Below, piece by piece: positions 8,120-10,000 of a stretch of DNA of 10,000 nucleotides (position 1 is its first letter; every line of letters starts with the position of its first letter). Source of the stretch: Chloroflexota bacterium (GTDB taxonomy: Bacteria > Chloroflexota > Anaerolineae > Anaerolineales > Villigracilaceae); NCBI GenBank assembly GCA_020217065.1, contig JAIWOB010000068.1:1-10000 (forward strand). The letters run 5' to 3'. Below the pieces are notes generated by a model. That model searched no databases and was not told the DNA's origin. It was given only the letters and a program-made list of their open reading frames with translations. The translations under genes were made by a program, and so were the position numbers.

Positions 8120-8814
8120 TACAGTCCCAAGTCTCCGCTTGCGCCGTCCGAAAAAAAACTGGCGGCGACTTTCATTCCCGCCTGTTTTGCCAGCGCGGAT
8201 AGTTCTTGCGCTGAAAATTGGTGCGCGTACCGAAGCCCCTCTCCTCCGCTGCGCCAATCTAGCAGATAGTCCCCCTCATCCACGTCGCCCGCCGTCAAGC
8301 CGACCCGCTCCCATGGTTGGATGCGCGTCCGGAGTTTGGCGCTGTTCAAAAACTGCCAGTTGGATAGAATAAACCTGCCGTCTTCCCTCAATAACTTGCG
8401 AACCGTCTTCAAAATATTCAGCCGTATTTCGGTTGAAGGGATGTGGTGGAGAGTGGCGAAACAGGTGATGAGCGACCATTTGCCCGCTATCGGCGACGGG
8501 ACGCCGGCGGCGGATAACTTGGACAAATCCAGCGCAAGGAACCTGACTCCTGGGCTGGACTCAGCCTCTCGCAGCAGAGGCAGGCTGAAATCCACGCCGA
8601 GGAGCGGAGCCTTGTGACCGCGCCGCGCCAGCTCGCGCAGGAAATTCCCGTTTCCGCATCCCAAATCCAAAACGGATTCGTCTTCTCGAATGGAATTTAG
8701 AATTTCTTTTACGCCCGGCTGCAAGCGGCGGCGCGTTGCGGCAAAGCGGCTTCCAAAACGGTCGTAAAACTCGCGGTTAATTGCAAGCAGCCTGTTAACG
8801 GCGACCTCATCCAT
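8047..8814 (-). CDS. Trm9-like class I SAM-dependent methyltransferase
   Basis: A 255-residue Rossmann-fold methyltransferase. The SAM-binding motif I, VLDLGCGNGNF, begins at residue 48; the acidic motif II is LLGVDFS, and the motif IV region is SLITCFATLHHIPS. The flanks resemble the Trm9/ALKBH8 tRNA methyltransferases: before motif I, an NREFYDRFGSRFAATR segment matches their 'vYn.ia.hFs.TR' pattern. Near the end, RYAHQFSAQELSAL followed by a Gly/Asp-rich turn and YQVWV matches their 'RYYH.F...EL' to 'NWYVI' stretch. Trm9 methylates the carboxymethyl group on wobble uridine, and elp3 lies nearby, which makes a tRNA role attractive but unproven. I chose ATG 8814 over ATG 8844 because the upstream ten codons run through a perfect TATAAT promoter and overlap the cysH start. 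The last ~24 codons are antisense to the 3' end of the cyclase gene. A generic small-molecule methyltransferase remains possible. Confidence 0.85.
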   Translation of the reverse strand: MDEVAVNRLLAINREFYDRFGSRFAATRRRLQPGVKEILNSIREDESVLDLGCGNGNFLRELARRGHKAPLLGVDFSLPLLREAESSPGVRFLALDLSKLSAAGVPSPIAGKWSLITCFATLHHIPSTEIRLNILKTVRKLLREDGRFILSNWQFLNSAKLRTRIQPWERVGLTAGDVDEGDYLLDWRSGGEGLRYAHQFSAQELSALAKQAGMKVAASFFSDGASGDLGLYQVWVCNETPLDAIRTQFRPSRLA

Positions 8815-8842
8815 GACGGCATTATAACGGTATAATTCAAGC
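8815..8842. promoter_or_regulatory. Symmetric divergent leaderless promoters
   Basis: A 16-bp inverted repeat at 8821-8836 consists of ATTATA, four bases (ACGG) and TATAAT. Read outward, each arm is a perfect -10 hexamer: 8826-8821 for the methyltransferase and 8831-8836 for cysH. Each is followed by exactly 6 nt (GCCGTC and TCAAGC) and then ATG, so a start 7 nt after the hexamer falls on the A of each start codon. There is no ribosome binding site on either side. For the minus direction, ATAACA (8849-8844) at 17-bp spacing is a fair -35 (4 of 6 matches to TTGACA); the plus side has none. A regulator operator is the alternative reading of the palindrome. Confidence 0.6.
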
Positions 8843-9595
8843 ATGTTATCGGTGCAAAAAATACAAAAATATTCGAAGGAATTTGAGTCGAAAACTCCGC
8901 AGGAGATAATCGAATGGGCGGCGGACCGTTTTTCTCCTTACATTGCAATGAGCTCTTCGTTTCAAACCCAGTCCATGCCGCTTTTGCACATGGCGACGCG
9001 CATCATTCCCGATTTGCCCATTCTGTTTCTGGATACGGGGTATCATTTTTGGGACACTCTGTTGTTCCGCGAAAAAATCGCCCATGAGTGGAATCTGAAC
9101 ATTATTGACCTGCGCCGCGCGCCGCGCTGGGATTCGTTTATGCGGCAAAACGCCCGCACCCTGCCGCTCGAAGACCCCAATTTGTGCTGCTATCTCAACA
9201 AAGTGGAGCCAATGCAAATCGCCTTGAAGGGCTACCGCGCCTGGATTAGCGGCATTCGCCGCGACCAGACCGCCATCCGCGCAAAGGCGAATTTTTTGGA
9301 ACTTCAAGACGACGGTTTATTGAAAATCAATCCCCTGTTGAATTGGAAAAAAGAGGATGTCAAGCGTTATATCGAAGAACACAATCTGCCGCGGCATCCG
9401 CTTTACGAAAAGGGATATAGAAGCGTCGGCTGCGCTCCTTGCACGATTGCCATTGGCGCAAACGAAGACGAGCGCGCCGGGCGCTGGGCGGGACGCGGCA
9501 AAGTGGAATGCGGCTTGCATACCAGCATGTTTAACGTCAAGGACATCTCTGAATCGAAGAGCGAATTTCGGCTGGATGTAACGAAGGACGCATAG
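8843..9595 (+). CDS. cysH: Assimilatory adenylyl-sulfate (APS) reductase, [4Fe-4S] type
   Basis: Reduces adenylyl sulfate (APS) to sulfite and AMP with thioredoxin as electron donor, in cytoplasmic sulfate assimilation. The 250 residues cover the whole family core. Seen: the nucleotide-binding SSSFQTQS loop near residue 37, LDTGYHFWDTL, a Cys pair C115-C116, the substrate-binding SGIRRDQTAIR, the C197-x-x-C200 pair in GCAPC, and the catalytic ECGLH with C223. The CC...CxxC set binds a [4Fe-4S] cluster and marks the APS-using bacterial/plant form rather than the cluster-free PAPS reductase of E. coli. The C terminus has no fused thioredoxin domain. The start ATG 8843 is 6 nt after a perfect TATAAT and has no ribosome binding site, suggesting a leaderless message. 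No other sulfate-assimilation gene is in view; elp3 follows 16 bp downstream and is probably co-transcribed. Confidence 0.95.
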   Translation: MLSVQKIQKYSKEFESKTPQEIIEWAADRFSPYIAMSSSFQTQSMPLLHMATRIIPDLPILFLDTGYHFWDTLLFREKIAHEWNLNIIDLRRAPRWDSFMRQNARTLPLEDPNLCCYLNKVEPMQIALKGYRAWISGIRRDQTAIRAKANFLELQDDGLLKINPLLNWKKEDVKRYIEEHNLPRHPLYEKGYRSVGCAPCTIAIGANEDERAGRWAGRGKVECGLHTSMFNVKDISESKSEFRLDVTKDA

Positions 9596-9611
9596 GATTT
9601 GCGGTTGACGA

Positions 9612-10000
9612 ATGGAAGTTTCTGAACGAAGACAACGCTGGAAAGAGCGCAAAGCGCTGACGCCGCAGAGAGCGGCGCTGGCGCGTCTTGTGTTGGAGGA
9701 TATCCGTTCCGGGAAAGAGGTGTTGTCTGCGCTGCGCGACCACCCCCAGACCGGCGGGGGCTATCTGACAAAAGCCATGCTGGTCGCCGCTTACCGTCAG
9801 ATGGTGAAAGCGGGCGAAATCGAAACCGACCGCCGCCTGCTGGAAAGAATCCGCATGAAACCGATGCGCACCCTTTCCGGCGTGACCACCGTCGCGGTGT
9901 TGACGAAGCCTTACCCTTGCCCCGGCAAATGCGTTTTCTGTCCCACCGATGCGCGGATGCCCAAAAGTTACCTGCCCGACGAACCCGGCGCAATGCGCGC
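9612..10000 (+). CDS. elp3: Elp3 tRNA wobble-uridine carboxymethylation enzyme, N-terminal part
   Basis: Radical-SAM/acetyltransferase enzyme that uses acetyl-CoA to install the carboxymethyl group on U34 of tRNA (cm5U), the catalytic subunit of eukaryotic Elongator; some bacteria, including Dehalococcoides, have it alone. The first 129 codons are present and the frame runs off the window. ATG 9612 is the first start after an in-frame TGA at 9606. Residues ~1-80 are the basic helical tRNA-binding region. MKPMRTLSGVTTVAVLTKPYPCPGKCVFCPTD (82-113) is the Elp3 signature; C103, C107 and C110 form a CX3CX2C radical-SAM cluster motif, followed by SYLPDEPGAMRA. The C-terminal acetyltransferase domain lies outside the window, so its integrity is unknown. 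No ribosome binding site is evident; with a 16-bp gap to cysH it is likely expressed from the same promoter. Confidence 0.94.
   Translation, partial: MEVSERRQRWKERKALTPQRAALARLVLEDIRSGKEVLSALRDHPQTGGGYLTKAMLVAAYRQMVKAGEIETDRRLLERIRMKPMRTLSGVTTVAVLTKPYPCPGKCVFCPTDARMPKSYLPDEPGAMR

Noticed and set aside
8815..8844. ATG 8844 as the methyltransferase start, adding MLELYRYNAV
   Set aside because: The extra codons run through the TATAAT palindrome and overlap the cysH start codon. ATG 8814 has a perfect -10 hexamer 6 nt upstream and still covers the complete methyltransferase fold.
8843..9595. tRNA thiolation enzyme (Ncs6/TtuA/MnmA-like), attractive next to elp3
   Set aside because: The protein has the APS-reductase set: CC, CxxC and the catalytic ECGLH. 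The thiolation families lack ECGLH, so its link to elp3 may only be positional.

Overview
The window looks like chromosomal DNA of an uncultured Chloroflexota bacterium, probably Anaerolineae-like. It is moderately GC-rich and gene-dense, and ribosome binding sites are weak. It carries a bacterial Elp3 (known from Dehalococcoides and relatives, and rare in bacteria), a diguanylate cyclase with a histidine-kinase-type 7TM sensor, and a very large uncharacterised membrane protein. This assignment is inferred from gene content and protein style, not from a marker gene. I saw no rRNA, tRNA, CRISPR array, insertion sequence or clear intrinsic terminator, and no stretch over 300 bases lacks a gene.

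Layout. (1) 3-473, plus strand: the 3' part of msrA, cut by the window edge. (2) 489-1505, minus strand: a FemAB/GNAT-like acyltransferase, convergent with msrA. (3) 1579-8119, plus strand: a likely three-gene transcription unit. It encodes a membrane protein (a PP2C-like fold that has lost its catalytic motifs, a Pro/Ala-rich linker, one transmembrane helix and a probable beta-propeller), a soluble conserved protein of unknown function, and a 7TM-PAS-GAF-GAF-GAF-GGDEF diguanylate cyclase with intact active site and inhibitory site. (4) 8047-8814, minus strand: a Trm9-like SAM methyltransferase whose 3' end overlaps the cyclase tail-to-tail by 73 bp. (5) 8843-9595, plus strand: a [4Fe-4S] assimilatory APS reductase (cysH type). 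(6) 9612-10000, plus strand: the N-terminal part of elp3, running off the window.

Two points stand out. First, the Trm9-like methyltransferase lies next to cysH-elp3. In eukaryotes Elongator/Elp3 makes the cm5U34 wobble modification and Trm9 methylates it to mcm5U34, so the neighbourhood may encode a bacterial version of that two-step tRNA pathway. Second, both divergent intergenic regions have the same layout: two back-to-back -10-like hexamers separated by exactly 4 bp. At the methyltransferase/cysH pair both hexamers are perfect TATAAT, and each ends exactly 6 nt before its ATG, which predicts symmetric leaderless transcripts from mutually overlapping promoters.

The three-gene unit could be an envelope-sensing/c-di-GMP module, but only the cyclase has a function that can be read from sequence.
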